DNA of 64,000 nucleotides from Citreimonas salinaria (GCF_900107235.1 NZ_FNPF01000009.1:62001-126000); one strand, 5' to 3'; counted from the first letter of the stretch, positions 1 to 8,757 are shown. Notes: a model not told the origin generated them from the sequence alone. Numbers and translations: made by a program.

Positions 1-949
1 ATGCCGCGCGATCGGGATCGACCCGCGCCGCGGCGTTCAGCATCCTGTCCTCGGGTATCAGGTCGGCGTTCTTCAGCACCGGGTAGGCGGTCGCCAGCAG
101 CGCCAGGAGCAGCGCGATGCGTATCTGCATGCGGTTTCCCAGAAACAGCGTCAGCGGCAGCAGCAGCACGGCGAAGAGGATCGCGCCCAGCGACTTCGCT
201 AGGATCAGCACGATCGTCAGCCAGACGGCCGCCAGAAGCATCCGTGGCCGGCGCGGTCCGCGCGTGCGCCACAGCGCCACCGCGCAGATCAGCCCGGTCA
301 GGGCGAAGAACGCGACCCAGATGCCGTGATACAGGAACACCATCGGTCGGAAGCCGCCGAACCGGATCGTCTGGGCGAACTCGTGCTGATACCAGCCGTA
401 GATCCACAGGTTGAGCTGCGGTGACAGGCGGATCTCGATCAGCATCGGGATGGTATAAAGCACCGCCGCGACCACGAGCGCCCGCATCAGCACCCGCTGC
501 GCGCCGCCGGTGGCGATGAATTGCCGCGCCAGCAGGAACGGCAGGATCAGCAGGATCTGCCCCAGGACCAGCGCCACAGCCTCCTTGAGCCCCAGGCCCG
601 GCAGGTGGACGACCCCGTAGTGGACGGGGGCCGGGTTGGTCAGCGCGGTGAACAGCGGAGAGAAGACGAAAATCAGCGTCAGCCCCCAAGCCACCGGGTT
701 CAGCGGCAGCAGCGGGCCGGGCGGGCCGTGCCGCGTCAGGATCAGGAAGAAGGCGGCCAGCGCCGGGATGTTGTGCTTGTCCAGTGGCGGCATCATCGGA
801 AAGTCGAAGCCGGCGGGACGCTCGGGCAGCAGAAGGTAGCCCAGAAGCAGCGACCAGATCAGCGCATGCCGCGGCGGCCGCAGCGCGAACAGCAGCAGCG
901 TGATCAGCGGCCAGACGGCCAGCATGAGGGTCGCGAAGAGGTTGGGCAT
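1..949 (-). CDS. O-antigen ligase/polymerase-like membrane protein (3' end cut off)
   Basis: Open from an ATG at 949 for 316 codons to the left edge with no stop, so the C-terminus is missing. The product is a polytopic inner-membrane protein with about eight to nine hydrophobic segments (near residues 5-22, 30-42, 86-103, 122-141, 155-172, 207-228, 237-263, 272-290). Between them lie an Arg/His-containing stretch (FGGFRPMVFLYHG, about 197-209) and a following helix beginning AKSLGA. That layout resembles the Wzy/WaaL (O-antigen ligase, polysaccharide polymerase) fold, which would act on lipid-linked glycans at the periplasmic face. This is a resemblance, not a firm assignment; a generic polytopic membrane protein is the alternative. 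The gene is followed on its 5' side by an unrelated DUF1523 gene. Confidence 0.6.
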   Translation of the reverse strand, partial: MPNLFATLMLAVWPLITLLLFALRPPRHALIWSLLLGYLLLPERPAGFDFPMMPPLDKHNIPALAAFFLILTRHGPPGPLLPLNPVAWGLTLIFVFSPLFTALTNPAPVHYGVVHLPGLGLKEAVALVLGQILLILPFLLARQFIATGGAQRVLMRALVVAAVLYTIPMLIEIRLSPQLNLWIYGWYQHEFAQTIRFGGFRPMVFLYHGIWVAFFALTGLICAVALWRTRGPRRPRMLLAAVWLTIVLILAKSLGAILFAVLLLPLTLFLGNRMQIRIALLLALLATAYPVLKNADLIPEDRMLNAAARVDPDRAA

Positions 950-1071
950 CGGCTGCGTCGGGTCTCCTGACACAGGCGGTAGCGCGGCGATCCGTCAATG
1001 TCGTGCCGGATTTGCGTCGAAAGCAAGGAAAGGCGCGGCAGCGCCGGCCCGGGCGCGGCCTAGGTCGGAGA

Positions 1072-1692
1072 CTAGTGCCGAGACCGCGAGAACGCCCGCC
1101 GCAGCCGACTTCCGCCGTCGTCCAACCGCTGCCCCATGCTGTCGAGCGCCGGGGCCAGCCGGTTGCGGTGGAAACGCCGCCAGCGCACCCACAGCGCCCA
1201 GCCGACCGCCGCAAGCACGATCAGGATCACGATCGACGTCCACGGGATCACCGTCACGTCCGGACCCGCGACCCGCCGGACCGAGAGCGCGTTGGGGAAG
1301 ATGGTGAACAGCTCGGCCCGCCATCCGTAGTGCTTGATCGCCACCCAGACCGGGTCGGCGGCGGTCGAGCGCAGGTCGGCGGCCTCGGCCTGCAGGTTGG
1401 AGGTGTCGAACTTGAAATAGGGTGGCCAGCCCCAGCCCGTATCCTCGTTGCGGTAGACCATCACGTCGCCGTCGGCGCGGCGGGTCTGGATGAAGAACAC
1501 GTCGCGGTTGGCCATGGTGCCGTCGGTGCCGACGTCCGCCCGCGCCCAGAACCAGCGGTTGTCGCCGGGATCGATGCGCTTTTCATACGTGTCGGTGATC
1601 CGCGCGATGTCGGTCTGCGGCAGCGTGTAGTGCAGGAAGGCCGCGGCGAGCAGCCAGAACACGATGATGAACGTCCACTTCACGTAGGCCAT
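1072..1692 (-). CDS. DUF1523 family membrane protein
   Basis: 206 residues from the ATG at 1692, which has a G-rich Shine-Dalgarno immediately upstream; an in-frame ATG 14 codons earlier lacks one. An N-terminal helix (residues 5-21) is followed by an extracytoplasmic domain with the family's characteristic text (DTYEKRIDPGDNRWFWARAD, then GWPPYFKFDT). A second helix near 150-172 and a basic C-terminal tail follow. This matches the DUF1523 family, which is widespread in Rhodobacterales and has no assigned biochemical role. The domain probably faces the periplasm between two membrane anchors. It is spaced about 70 bases from a small membrane protein gene upstream on the same strand, so they may be cotranscribed. 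Confidence 0.85.
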   Translation of the reverse strand: MAYVKWTFIIVFWLLAAAFLHYTLPQTDIARITDTYEKRIDPGDNRWFWARADVGTDGTMANRDVFFIQTRRADGDVMVYRNEDTGWGWPPYFKFDTSNLQAEAADLRSTAADPVWVAIKHYGWRAELFTIFPNALSVRRVAGPDVTVIPWTSIVILIVLAAVGWALWVRWRRFHRNRLAPALDSMGQRLDDGGSRLRRAFSRSRH

Positions 1693-1764
1693 GCGACCCC
1701 CTTCGGCTGAGTCTTCCGGATAGACGATCCGCAATGCTCTGGCCAGTGCCGGCTGCGGGCCGCG

Positions 1765-2199
1765 CTACCAGCGTCCGTGCCGCCAGCGCCGCGGGGCGGT
1801 CACCACCACGAGCAGCATCGGCGGCGCCCAGATGAGCGCGGATTTAAGCCCGAGTCCGAGGAAATGCATGACGCCACCGCGCGGATCGGCGCCGAGAAGC
1901 GTCGACAGCGGCGCGTCGCCGGCCGCGTAGAGCCCCGCGAAGGCCGCCGCGGACAACAGCGTCAGCGCGACCGCGGAGAGCGCCGCCTGAAGCGCCAGCC
2001 CCGCCGGCGTTTCGGGCACCAGCGCCTCGACCCCGCGGGCAACGGCGACGGCCAGCGCGAAAAGCACGAGCGTGGGCAGGGCGAGTGCGGCGATCATCGG
2101 GATGAGGTGGCGCCGACACGAGCCTTCGTCAAGCGGCGCGGCGCCTGCGTCAGGTTTGGCTGCCAAGCCCGCCGCCTCGCGCTTTGCGGCGCTTTCCAA
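1765..2199 (-). CDS. small hypothetical membrane protein
   Basis: Up to 144 residues if it begins at the TTG at 2199, or 110 residues if it begins at the ATG at 2097. Neither start has a good Shine-Dalgarno, so the N-terminus is uncertain. The polar N-terminal 34 residues look unlike the rest. Three hydrophobic segments follow (about 35-57, 66-92 and 110-131 of the long form). I do not recognise a family. It is on the same strand as the DUF1523 gene 72 bases downstream, which suggests a shared transcript and perhaps a shared envelope role, but nothing in the sequence defines a function. Codon usage looks like its neighbours. Confidence 0.5.
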   Translation of the reverse strand: MESAAKREAAGLAAKPDAGAAPLDEGSCRRHLIPMIAALALPTLVLFALAVAVARGVEALVPETPAGLALQAALSAVALTLLSAAAFAGLYAAGDAPLSTLLGADPRGGVMHFLGLGLKSALIWAPPMLLVVVTAPRRWRHGRW

Positions 2200-2269
2200 C
2201 CGATGAAGGCAGGGCGGCGTGCGCCCGATATGGTAGTCCCGCGCCCGGCCAGGGGCGCGGGGCGCGTCA

Positions 2270-3742
2270 TCAGACCGTCAGGCAGACGTATTTCATCTCG
2301 AGGTAGTCCTCGATCCCGTGGTGGCTGCCTTCGCGGCCGAGCCCCGACTGCTTCACGCCGCCGAAGGGGGCAAGTTCGGTCGAGATGATGCCGGTGTTGA
2401 CGCCGACGATGCCGTATTCCAGCGCCTCGGCGACCTTGTACACGCGGCTGAGGTCCCTGGCGTAGAAGTACGACGCCAGGCCGAAGATCGTGTCGTTGGC
2501 CATGGCGATCACGTCGTCCTCGTCCTCGAACCGGAACAGTGGTGCGAGGGGGCCGAAGGTTTCCTCGGTCGCGAAGGCCATGTCCTGCGTGGCGCCGGTG
2601 ACGATGGTGGGCCGGAAGAAGCTGCCCTTCATCTGCTGCTTCTCTCCGCCCAGGATGATCTTCGCGCCCTTGGATTTCGCGTCCGCGATATGCGCCTCGA
2701 CCTTTTCCACGGCCTTGTCGGTGATGAGGGGGCCAAGCTCGGTGCCCTCTTCCAGACCGTCGCCGACCTTCATCTCGGACACGCGCTTGGCGAGCTTCTC
2801 GGCGAACTGGTCGTACACGCCGGCCTGCACGTAGATCCGGTTGGCGCAGACGCAGGTCTGGCCGTTGTTGCGGAACTTGCACAGGATCGCGCCCTCGACC
2901 GCGGCGTCGATGTCGGCGTCGTCGAACACGATGAAGGGTGCGTTGCCGCCCAGCTCCATGCTGCACTTCATCACCTGGTCGGCGGCCTGCTTCAGCAGGA
3001 TGCGGCCCACCTCGGTGCTGCCGGTGAAGGTCAGCTTGCGCACCTTGGGGTTCTCGCAGAACTCCTTGCCCACGTCCGACGACGACGAGGACGGCACCAC
3101 GTTGAACACGCCCGCCGGAATGCCCGCGCGCTCGGCCAGCACGCCGAGTGCGATCGCCGACAGCGGCGTTTCCGACGCCGGTCGGCCGACGAAGGCGCAT
3201 CCGGCGGCCAGCGCCGGGCCGGCCTTGCGGGTGATCATTGCGGTGGGGAAGTTCCACGGCGTGATCGAGGCAGCGACACCAATCGGCTGCTTGATGACGT
3301 GGATGCGCTTGTCGCGCCCGTGGCCGGGAATGATCTCGCCGTAGATGCGCTTGGCCTCTTCGCCGAAGAATTCGATGAAGGAGGCGCCGTAGGCGATCTC
3401 GCCCTTGGCTTCGGCCAGCGGCTTGCCCTGTTCGGCGGTCATGATGGTGCCAAGGTCGTCCTGGTTCTCCATCATCAGGTCGAACCACTTGCGCATGATC
3501 GCGGCGCGTTCCTTGCCGGTGTACTTCGCCCAGTCCTTCTGGGCGGCGTAGGCGGCGTCGATCGCCTGGGCGACCTGCTCGCGCGAAAGGTCGGCCACCT
3601 GGGCGATCACGTCGCCGCGGGCGGGGTTGGTGACGTCGAAGGTCTTCTCGCCGTCGATCCATTCGCCATTCACGTAGGCACGCGTCTCCAGCAGCGACGG
3701 GTCCTTGAGGCGCGATTTGAGATCGGTCGTGTCGTCGAGCAT
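2270..3742 (-). CDS. gabD: NAD(P)-dependent succinate-semialdehyde dehydrogenase
   Basis: 490-residue class I aldehyde dehydrogenase that oxidises succinate semialdehyde to succinate at the end of GABA and related amine catabolism, in the cytosol. Landmarks are the cofactor-fold segment TPWNFP (161-166), the general base Glu263 in MELGGN, and the nucleophile Cys297 in NNGQTCVCANR. Cys299, two residues further, is typical of GabD and forms a redox switch in some homologues. The ATG at 3742 has a GGAGA ribosome site. Odd point: the usual Lys-Pro-Ala that contacts the nucleotide ribose reads Gly-Arg-Pro-Ala here (186-189), so Lys is replaced by Arg187. No GABA transaminase lies beside it. It is divergent from the hydrolase gene starting at 3826, with only 83 bases between them. 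Confidence 0.93.
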   Translation of the reverse strand: MLDDTTDLKSRLKDPSLLETRAYVNGEWIDGEKTFDVTNPARGDVIAQVADLSREQVAQAIDAAYAAQKDWAKYTGKERAAIMRKWFDLMMENQDDLGTIMTAEQGKPLAEAKGEIAYGASFIEFFGEEAKRIYGEIIPGHGRDKRIHVIKQPIGVAASITPWNFPTAMITRKAGPALAAGCAFVGRPASETPLSAIALGVLAERAGIPAGVFNVVPSSSSSDVGKEFCENPKVRKLTFTGSTEVGRILLKQAADQVMKCSMELGGNAPFIVFDDADIDAAVEGAILCKFRNNGQTCVCANRIYVQAGVYDQFAEKLAKRVSEMKVGDGLEEGTELGPLITDKAVEKVEAHIADAKSKGAKIILGGEKQQMKGSFFRPTIVTGATQDMAFATEETFGPLAPLFRFEDEDDVIAMANDTIFGLASYFYARDLSRVYKVAEALEYGIVGVNTGIISTELAPFGGVKQSGLGREGSHHGIEDYLEMKYVCLTV

Positions 3743-3825
3743 GAGAGTCTCCGATGCGGTTGCCGCTTGGCGGGCGGTGGATCTTCTGGTGTCATGTCAG
3801 CCGAAACCCGACGTGGAGGATCCGG

Positions 3826-4614
3826 ATGACCCTGGACGATGCCTATGCCAATGCAGCCTATATCGCGGATGCGGACGCCTATCCAGACCAGTGGGCACAA
3901 GCCGCCGAGGCCTACCGCGGCCGCCTGGCCGCGGCGGGGCGGGCGCGGCTGGGCATCATGTACGGCCATGGCCCGCGCGAGGCGCTGGACTTGTTCCTGC
4001 CCGACGGCGTGCCCGAGGGCCTGTGCGTCTTCGTGCATGGCGGCTACTGGCTGAAGTTCGACCGGGCCCATTGGTCGCACCTGGCCGAAGGTCCTCGCGC
4101 GGCGGGCTGGGCGGTGGCGATGCCGTCCTACGACCTGGCGCCGCGCGTGCGCATCAAGGACATCACGCGGCAGATCGCGCAGGCGGTCACGCGCGCCGCG
4201 CACGAGGTCGAGGGCCCGATCCGGCTGACCGGGCACTCGGCCGGGGGGCATCTGGTGGCGCGGATGGCGATGCCGGGCGTGCTGCCCGACGCGGTGGCGG
4301 CGCGGCTGGCGCACGTCATGCCGATCTCGCCCGTGGCGGACCTGAGGCCGCTGATGCAGACATCGATGAACCGCGACCTGCAGATCGACGAGGCCGAGGC
4401 GCAGGCCGAAAGCCCGATGCTGCACCCCGCGCCAAAAGTGCCGGTGACCGTCTGGGTCGGCGGCGACGAGCGGCCCGCCTTCCTGGAGCAGGCCGAGGCG
4501 CTGGCGAAAGCGTGGGGCGCGGGTCACGTGGTGGACGCGGGCAGGCACCACTTCGACGTGATCGACGGACTGGCCGATGCCGACAGCCGCATGACACGCA
4601 CGCTGCTGGACTGA
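3826..4614 (+). CDS. alpha/beta hydrolase, arylformamidase-like
   Basis: 262 residues from the ATG at 3826, chosen because GGAGGA sits six bases upstream; longer in-frame starts lack this. The fold is alpha/beta hydrolase with an oxyanion motif HGGYW (71-75) and the nucleophile elbow GHSAGGH (Ser138). Near the C-terminus are a GGDE acid region and an HHFDV His, completing a Ser-Asp-His triad. HGGYW followed by an Asp-rich strand is the pattern of the bacterial/yeast kynurenine formamidase-like (BNA7-type) esterases. The actual substrate could be another N-formyl or ester compound, and no other kynurenine-pathway gene is nearby. It converges on the hsp20 gene with a shared hairpin terminator between them. 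Confidence 0.8.
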   Translation: MTLDDAYANAAYIADADAYPDQWAQAAEAYRGRLAAAGRARLGIMYGHGPREALDLFLPDGVPEGLCVFVHGGYWLKFDRAHWSHLAEGPRAAGWAVAMPSYDLAPRVRIKDITRQIAQAVTRAAHEVEGPIRLTGHSAGGHLVARMAMPGVLPDAVAARLAHVMPISPVADLRPLMQTSMNRDLQIDEAEAQAESPMLHPAPKVPVTVWVGGDERPAFLEQAEALAKAWGAGHVVDAGRHHFDVIDGLADADSRMTRTLLD

Positions 4615-4628
4615 GACCGCGAACGGAA

Positions 4629-4653
4629 AAGGCCCCGGACGAACCGGGGCCTT
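4629..4653 (-). terminator. bidirectional hairpin terminator between the hydrolase and hsp20 genes
   Basis: A perfect 10-bp stem (4629-4638 with 4644-4653) and 5-base loop lie between two convergent genes. Read on the minus strand, the stem runs into a short T run (TTTTCC), so it most clearly ends the hsp20 transcript 24 bases after its stop codon. Confidence 0.7.
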
Positions 4654-4677
4654 GGGCGGATTGGCTGATCGAATGGA

Positions 4678-5154
4678 TCAGTTGACGGTTTCGGCGTCCT
4701 GCACGTCCTTCGTGACGGCCTGCCGCGCCTGCGGCTTGGCGATCTCGATGCGACGCGGCTTCAGCGCCTCGGGCATCTCGCGCACCAAGTCGATGTGCAA
4801 CATGCCGTTCTCGTGGCTGGCCCCGGTCACGCGTACGTGGTCGGCGAGGGTGAACCGACGCTCGAACGCGCGGGTGGCGATGCCGCGATGCAGGTAGGTG
4901 CGGCCTTCGTCGTTCTCGGACTTGCGGGCCGAGACGAGCAGCGCGCCTTCCTTGACCTCGACGGTCAGGTCGTCGTTGGAGAAGCCCGCGACGGCGATCG
5001 AGATGCGATAGGCATCATCGGCGGTCTTCTCGATATTGTAGGGGGGGTAGCCCGGCTGGCTGACGTCGTTGGCCAGGACCCGGTCCATCAGGTCGGCGAT
5101 CTGGTCGAAGCCGACGGTTGCACGGTAGAGCGGTGCAAAATCGTAGTGTCGCAT
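4678..5154 (-). CDS. hsp20: Hsp20/alpha-crystallin small heat-shock protein
   Basis: 158 residues; an ATP-independent holdase that binds unfolding proteins in the cytosol until DnaK/ClpB recover them. The start MRHYDFAPLYR at 5154 is the classical IbpA-type N-terminus and has a GGAGGA site. The alpha-crystallin domain spans roughly residues 38-125 (begins PPYNIEK; includes ITVAVAGF-like strand, KEGALLVSARK and the AFERRF/GMLHIDL strands). A Pro-rich basic tail (ALKPRRIEI) supplies the I-x-I-like C-terminal anchor. Its leader folds into a structure that matches a ROSE RNA thermometer (separate entry), which fits heat-inducible translation. Confidence 0.93.
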   Translation of the reverse strand: MRHYDFAPLYRATVGFDQIADLMDRVLANDVSQPGYPPYNIEKTADDAYRISIAVAGFSNDDLTVEVKEGALLVSARKSENDEGRTYLHRGIATRAFERRFTLADHVRVTGASHENGMLHIDLVREMPEALKPRRIEIAKPQARQAVTKDVQDAETVN

Positions 5155-5215
5155 GGAATCCTCCGTTGAGCGATACCGATGTCCGCGCCTTCCACAGGGG
5201 ACAGGCGCCAAGTCG
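5155..5215 (-). promoter_or_regulatory. ROSE-type RNA thermometer in the hsp20 leader
   Basis: In the mRNA, the bases at 5174-5168 (AUC-G-CUC) can pair with GAGGAU at 5163-5158, which contains the Shine-Dalgarno. This gives three pairs, a single bulged G (5171), three more pairs, and a loop AACG. A bulged G opposite the ribosome site, within a U-C-G-C-U motif, is the hallmark of the ROSE elements that control alphaproteobacterial small heat-shock genes. A second, more stable stem (GCGCCU with AGGCGC) lies upstream at about 5185-5208. The assignment is by structure only. Confidence 0.6.
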
Positions 5216-5346
5216 TGCCGGAACCCGCCACGGGCATCCCGGCGACGAATATCTGGGAAGGCCGCTTCGCCGATTCAAGAGGTCCGGAGGCTCGGGAAGC
5301 GCAGGAGTTCGCCGAATGAGGCGCGCAGCCGGCGCACGAAGCGCCG

Positions 5347-6174
5347 TCAGGGCCGCGCCGAGGTGACGAACTTCGCGCCGGTGTCGCGGCGCATGCCGGC
5401 GCGCATCGGATCGGGCCCGGCGCCCGATCCAGTGCGCGCTTCCAGCGCCGCGCGCAGCGCGGGGAGCGGCGCGGCGAGGCTCGTGCCCAGGCTGACCGCG
5501 CGTTCTCCGGCCCGGGCCATGGCCGATATCACCGATACGATCCGCGGCGTGCCATCCTCGGCATAGTGGAAGACCGGGGATCCCGAGGCGCCGAAATCGA
5601 CCGGGCAGGACAGGATCAGCATTCCCTGCTGCCGCGCCAGAACCTCGCAGGCATCCTGCAGGCTGGGGGCGTCGGCGCGGTCATGGGCATAGGAGACGAC
5701 GCCGACCCTCTCGCCTTCGGCCGGCTCGACATCGAGGGCCAGCGGTTTGATCATGCCGGTGCGGATCGGGTGTTGCAGCTCGACCAAGGCCAGGTCGTTG
5801 CGCACGCGGATGGCGGTGTCTGCGTTGCCGGGGTCGAAATCCGGATGGGCGAGGGCACGCTTCACCCTGCGGTAGGCGGCGGCGCGACCGTTTCGCCAGC
5901 CGGCCAGAAAGCGGATCTCGTCCTCCGCGACCGGGTGCCCGGCCTCGTCGAACAGGCAATGCGCGGCCGTCAGGACCAGGTGCTCTTCGATCAGCGCGCC
6001 GGTGCAGAACACGCGGCCGTCGATCTCCAGCCGGCCGACCGCCGCCCAGGCGCGGCCGGATTCGCTGGTTTCCATCGAAAACAGGCCTTGTGCGTTCGCG
6101 GTGCCTGCCGCGAAAGCGATGAGGAGAAAGACAAACGTGCGCACCGGATGGCCCTTGAAGGTCAACTGCCGCAT
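5347..6174 (-). CDS. secreted trypsin-like serine protease
   Basis: 275 residues from the ATG at 6174. A GTG at 6144, ten codons later, has AAGGG upstream and would give a more standard signal peptide, so it may be the true start. The leader ends TANA, predicting cleavage before QG (28/29). The chymotrypsin-fold catalytic triad is visible: His72 in LTAAHC, Asp127 in RNDLALVEL and Ser198 in DFGASGSPV. The acidic residue usually found six before the Ser is Val-Asp here, consistent with the S1B/glutamyl-endopeptidase-like bacterial group, but specificity cannot be read. Exported to the periplasm or outside; no inhibitor or operon partner is adjacent. Confidence 0.85.
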   Translation of the reverse strand: MRQLTFKGHPVRTFVFLLIAFAAGTANAQGLFSMETSESGRAWAAVGRLEIDGRVFCTGALIEEHLVLTAAHCLFDEAGHPVAEDEIRFLAGWRNGRAAAYRRVKRALAHPDFDPGNADTAIRVRNDLALVELQHPIRTGMIKPLALDVEPAEGERVGVVSYAHDRADAPSLQDACEVLARQQGMLILSCPVDFGASGSPVFHYAEDGTPRIVSVISAMARAGERAVSLGTSLAAPLPALRAALEARTGSGAGPDPMRAGMRRDTGAKFVTSARP

Positions 6175-6231
6175 TCTGCCCCGCCCTGATGGCGAAAGTG
6201 GGGCAGGTCCTGAAGATCGGAGGAAACCCGC

Positions 6232-7608
6232 CTATTCCGCCCGCTGCATCGCGGGAGGCATCGGCCCCCCGGTTGCCCAGTCGAGCAGCTCGACCGTGTG
6301 CACGACCGGCACCTCGGTGCCCGATCCGATCTGCATCATGCAACCGATATTGCCTGCCGCGATCACCTGTGGCGCCCTGGCTTCAAGCGTGCGGACCTTG
6401 CGCTCCTTCAGCTTGGCCGAGATGTCGGGCTGCATCAGGTTGTAGGTGCCGGCGCTGCCGCAGCACAGGTGGCTGTCCGCCGGCTCGACCACCTCGAAGC
6501 CCGCGCGTTTCAGCAATGCCTTGGGGTGCGTCTTGATCTTCTGGCCGTGCTGGAGCGAGCAGGCCGCGTGGTAGGCCACGCGCAGCCCGCCGGGCGTCGC
6601 GGCGGGCGGCGCGTGCACGCCCTTGCCCGGACCCGCGTCGATGCCCGCAACACCGTCTTTCGCTTCCTGCGCGGTGCGGGTGTCGGATTCGGGCATGAGT
6701 TCGGCCAGCACCTCGCTGACATCCTTGGCAATGGCCGAGACACGCGCCGCGTCATCCGCCAGCGGATCCTGGGCGAACATGTGGCCGTAATCCTTCACGG
6801 TCGTGCCGCAGCCGCTGGTGTTGATGACGATCGCGTCCAGCCCCTTGCCGTCCATCTCGCGCGTCCAGGCGCGGATGTTGGCGGCGGCGTGCGCGTGGCT
6901 GTCGTCGGTCTTGCCCATGTGGTGGGTCAGAGCCCCGCAGCAGCCGGCGCCCTTCGCCACGACGACCTCGGCGCCCAGCCGGGTCAGCAGGCGGATGGTG
7001 GCGTCGTTGATGTCGGTGTTCAGTGCCTTCTGCGCACAGCCGGTCATCAGCGCCACACGCATCCGCGGCGTGGCTTCGGGCGCGAAGCTTTGCGGATCGT
7101 CGTTGCGGCTGACCGGCGGGATGCGCTTCGGCGCCATGGCCAGCATCGCGCGCAGCCGCGCGTCGGGGATCAGTCGCGCGAAAGGCCGGCCCAGCTTGGC
7201 CGCGACCAGCGCCGCACGGAACCGCCCCGAATAGGGAAGGATCCGCGCCAGCGTCCAGCGCAGCGCGCGGTCGTGCCACGGGCGCTCGTAGTGCTTCTCG
7301 ATGTAGTCCCGCGCGTGGTCGACGAGATGCATGTAATGCACGCCCGAGGGGCAGGTGGTCATGCAGGCAAGGCAGGACAGGCAGCGGTCGATGTGCTTGA
7401 CGGTCTTCGCGTCCGGCTTGCGCTCGTTCTCGAGCATGTCCTTCATCAGGTAGATGCGGCCGCGCGGACTGTCGAGCTCGTCGCCCAGCACCTGGTACGT
7501 CGGACAGGTCGCGGTGCAGAACCCGCAATGCACGCAGGCGCGCAGGATCTCGTTCGCGCGGGCGGTGCCGGGATCGGCCAGCTGCTCTTCGGTGAAATTG
7601 GTCTGCAT
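6232..7608 (-). CDS. glcF: glycolate oxidase iron-sulfur subunit GlcF
   Basis: 458 residues. GlcF carries electrons from the flavin subunits GlcD/GlcE to the quinone pool when glycolate is oxidised to glyoxylate at the inner membrane. The N-terminal ferredoxin domain has two 4Fe-4S motifs: Cys25/28/31/35 (CVHCGFCTATC) and Cys76/79/82/86 (CLSCLACMTTC). The C-terminal half contains two cysteine-rich CCG domains (GAGCCGALTHH and HLCCGSAGTY), as in heterodisulfide-reductase-like proteins. It is the last gene of the glcD-glcE-glcF unit, 36 bases after glcE. Confidence 0.95.
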   Translation of the reverse strand: MQTNFTEEQLADPGTARANEILRACVHCGFCTATCPTYQVLGDELDSPRGRIYLMKDMLENERKPDAKTVKHIDRCLSCLACMTTCPSGVHYMHLVDHARDYIEKHYERPWHDRALRWTLARILPYSGRFRAALVAAKLGRPFARLIPDARLRAMLAMAPKRIPPVSRNDDPQSFAPEATPRMRVALMTGCAQKALNTDINDATIRLLTRLGAEVVVAKGAGCCGALTHHMGKTDDSHAHAAANIRAWTREMDGKGLDAIVINTSGCGTTVKDYGHMFAQDPLADDAARVSAIAKDVSEVLAELMPESDTRTAQEAKDGVAGIDAGPGKGVHAPPAATPGGLRVAYHAACSLQHGQKIKTHPKALLKRAGFEVVEPADSHLCCGSAGTYNLMQPDISAKLKERKVRTLEARAPQVIAAGNIGCMMQIGSGTEVPVVHTVELLDWATGGPMPPAMQRAE

Positions 7609-7644
7609 GGCACTCTCTGTCGTAAAAAGGGGCGCGGCGGGGCT

Positions 7645-8757
7645 TCAGGCGGTCATCAGCCCCGGGTTGAGGATGCCGCGCGGGTCGAACCGGGTGCGCA
7701 GCCCGTCCGACAGCGCGGCCAGCGGGCCGGGCTCGGGCTGGAGCGCCGGGGCATCTCCGGTGCCGCGCACGCGCGTCGCGTGGCCGCGGAATTCCCCCAG
7801 CCGCGCGCGGGCGTCGGTACCCACCGGCAGCAGCGCCCAGATCAGCCCGCCGCCCCAGTCGAAGTGATGCGCCTCGGCGCTAAGGCGCGCGGCCAGCGCC
7901 GGACCGTCAGAGGGCTTGCACGAGATCCGCCACACATCTCCTTCGCGGCCCGCCAACGCCTGCACGTCGCGCACGGCGAGCCAGCTTGCCGCCACGCTGT
8001 CGGGATCGTCGTCGACCCGCACGGCTTGGCCGCCGAACATGTCGCGCAATCGGCCGGCGCGGTAGGAGACGGATTTCTCGAAGCCCTCGATGCGCAGCAT
8101 GGTGACCGGCTGGCCGTCCGCGCCGCGCGGGAAATGCGCCGCCCCCGTCACCTCGAAAGGTGACCCCAGCGCGCGCGCCATCGCTGCCACGGCAGCCTCG
8201 TCGCCGAGTCCGTCGAGCACCACGCAGGCCTGCGTCTCGGGGCGCGGCAGCACCTTCAGGCTGACCTCGGTCAGCACGCCCAGCGTGCCCCGGCTGCCGG
8301 TCATCAGCTTGACCAGATCGTAGCCGGTGACGTTCTTCATCACGCGACCGCCGTTCTTGATGACGGTTCCCGAGCCGTCGACGAAGCGCACGCCCAGCAT
8401 GAAATCGCGGCAGGCCCCCGCTTGGATCCGCCGCGGCCCCGAGACGTTGGCGGCGACGACGCCGCCGATCGTGGGCGTGCCGTTCGTGCCCAGCAGGGGC
8501 CGGTGATCCATCGGCTCGAAGGCCAGTCGCTGGTTCTCGGCCGCCAGCGCCTGCTCGATCTCGTCTAGCGGCGTGCCCGCCCGCACCACGACGGTCAGCG
8601 CGCCGGGCTCGTAAAGCGTGATGCCCGACAGCCCGCCGGTTTCCAGCACCGCGCCCTGCGACGCGCCGAGCCCCCGCGTGCCGCCGCCGCGAATGGTCAG
8701 CGGTCCGGTCGCGCCGGCGACGGCTTCAGCCAGCTCGGCCTCGCTTTCAACTCTCAT
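7645..8757 (-). CDS. glcE: glycolate oxidase FAD-binding subunit GlcE
   Basis: 370 residues. GlcE is the second flavoprotein-type subunit of glycolate oxidase, forming the enzyme with GlcD and GlcF. The N-terminal part is a PCMH-type FAD-binding domain (IRGGGTRGLGAS near 21-32, then GGVVAANVSGPRR and KNVTGYDLVKLMTGSRGTLG). The shorter C-terminal domain and lack of the full oxidase cap distinguish it from GlcD. The ATG at 8757 has GAAGAGG upstream. It lies 69 bases downstream of glcD on the same strand, and glcF follows. Confidence 0.94.
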   Translation of the reverse strand: MRVESEAELAEAVAGATGPLTIRGGGTRGLGASQGAVLETGGLSGITLYEPGALTVVVRAGTPLDEIEQALAAENQRLAFEPMDHRPLLGTNGTPTIGGVVAANVSGPRRIQAGACRDFMLGVRFVDGSGTVIKNGGRVMKNVTGYDLVKLMTGSRGTLGVLTEVSLKVLPRPETQACVVLDGLGDEAAVAAMARALGSPFEVTGAAHFPRGADGQPVTMLRIEGFEKSVSYRAGRLRDMFGGQAVRVDDDPDSVAASWLAVRDVQALAGREGDVWRISCKPSDGPALAARLSAEAHHFDWGGGLIWALLPVGTDARARLGEFRGHATRVRGTGDAPALQPEPGPLAALSDGLRTRFDPRGILNPGLMTA

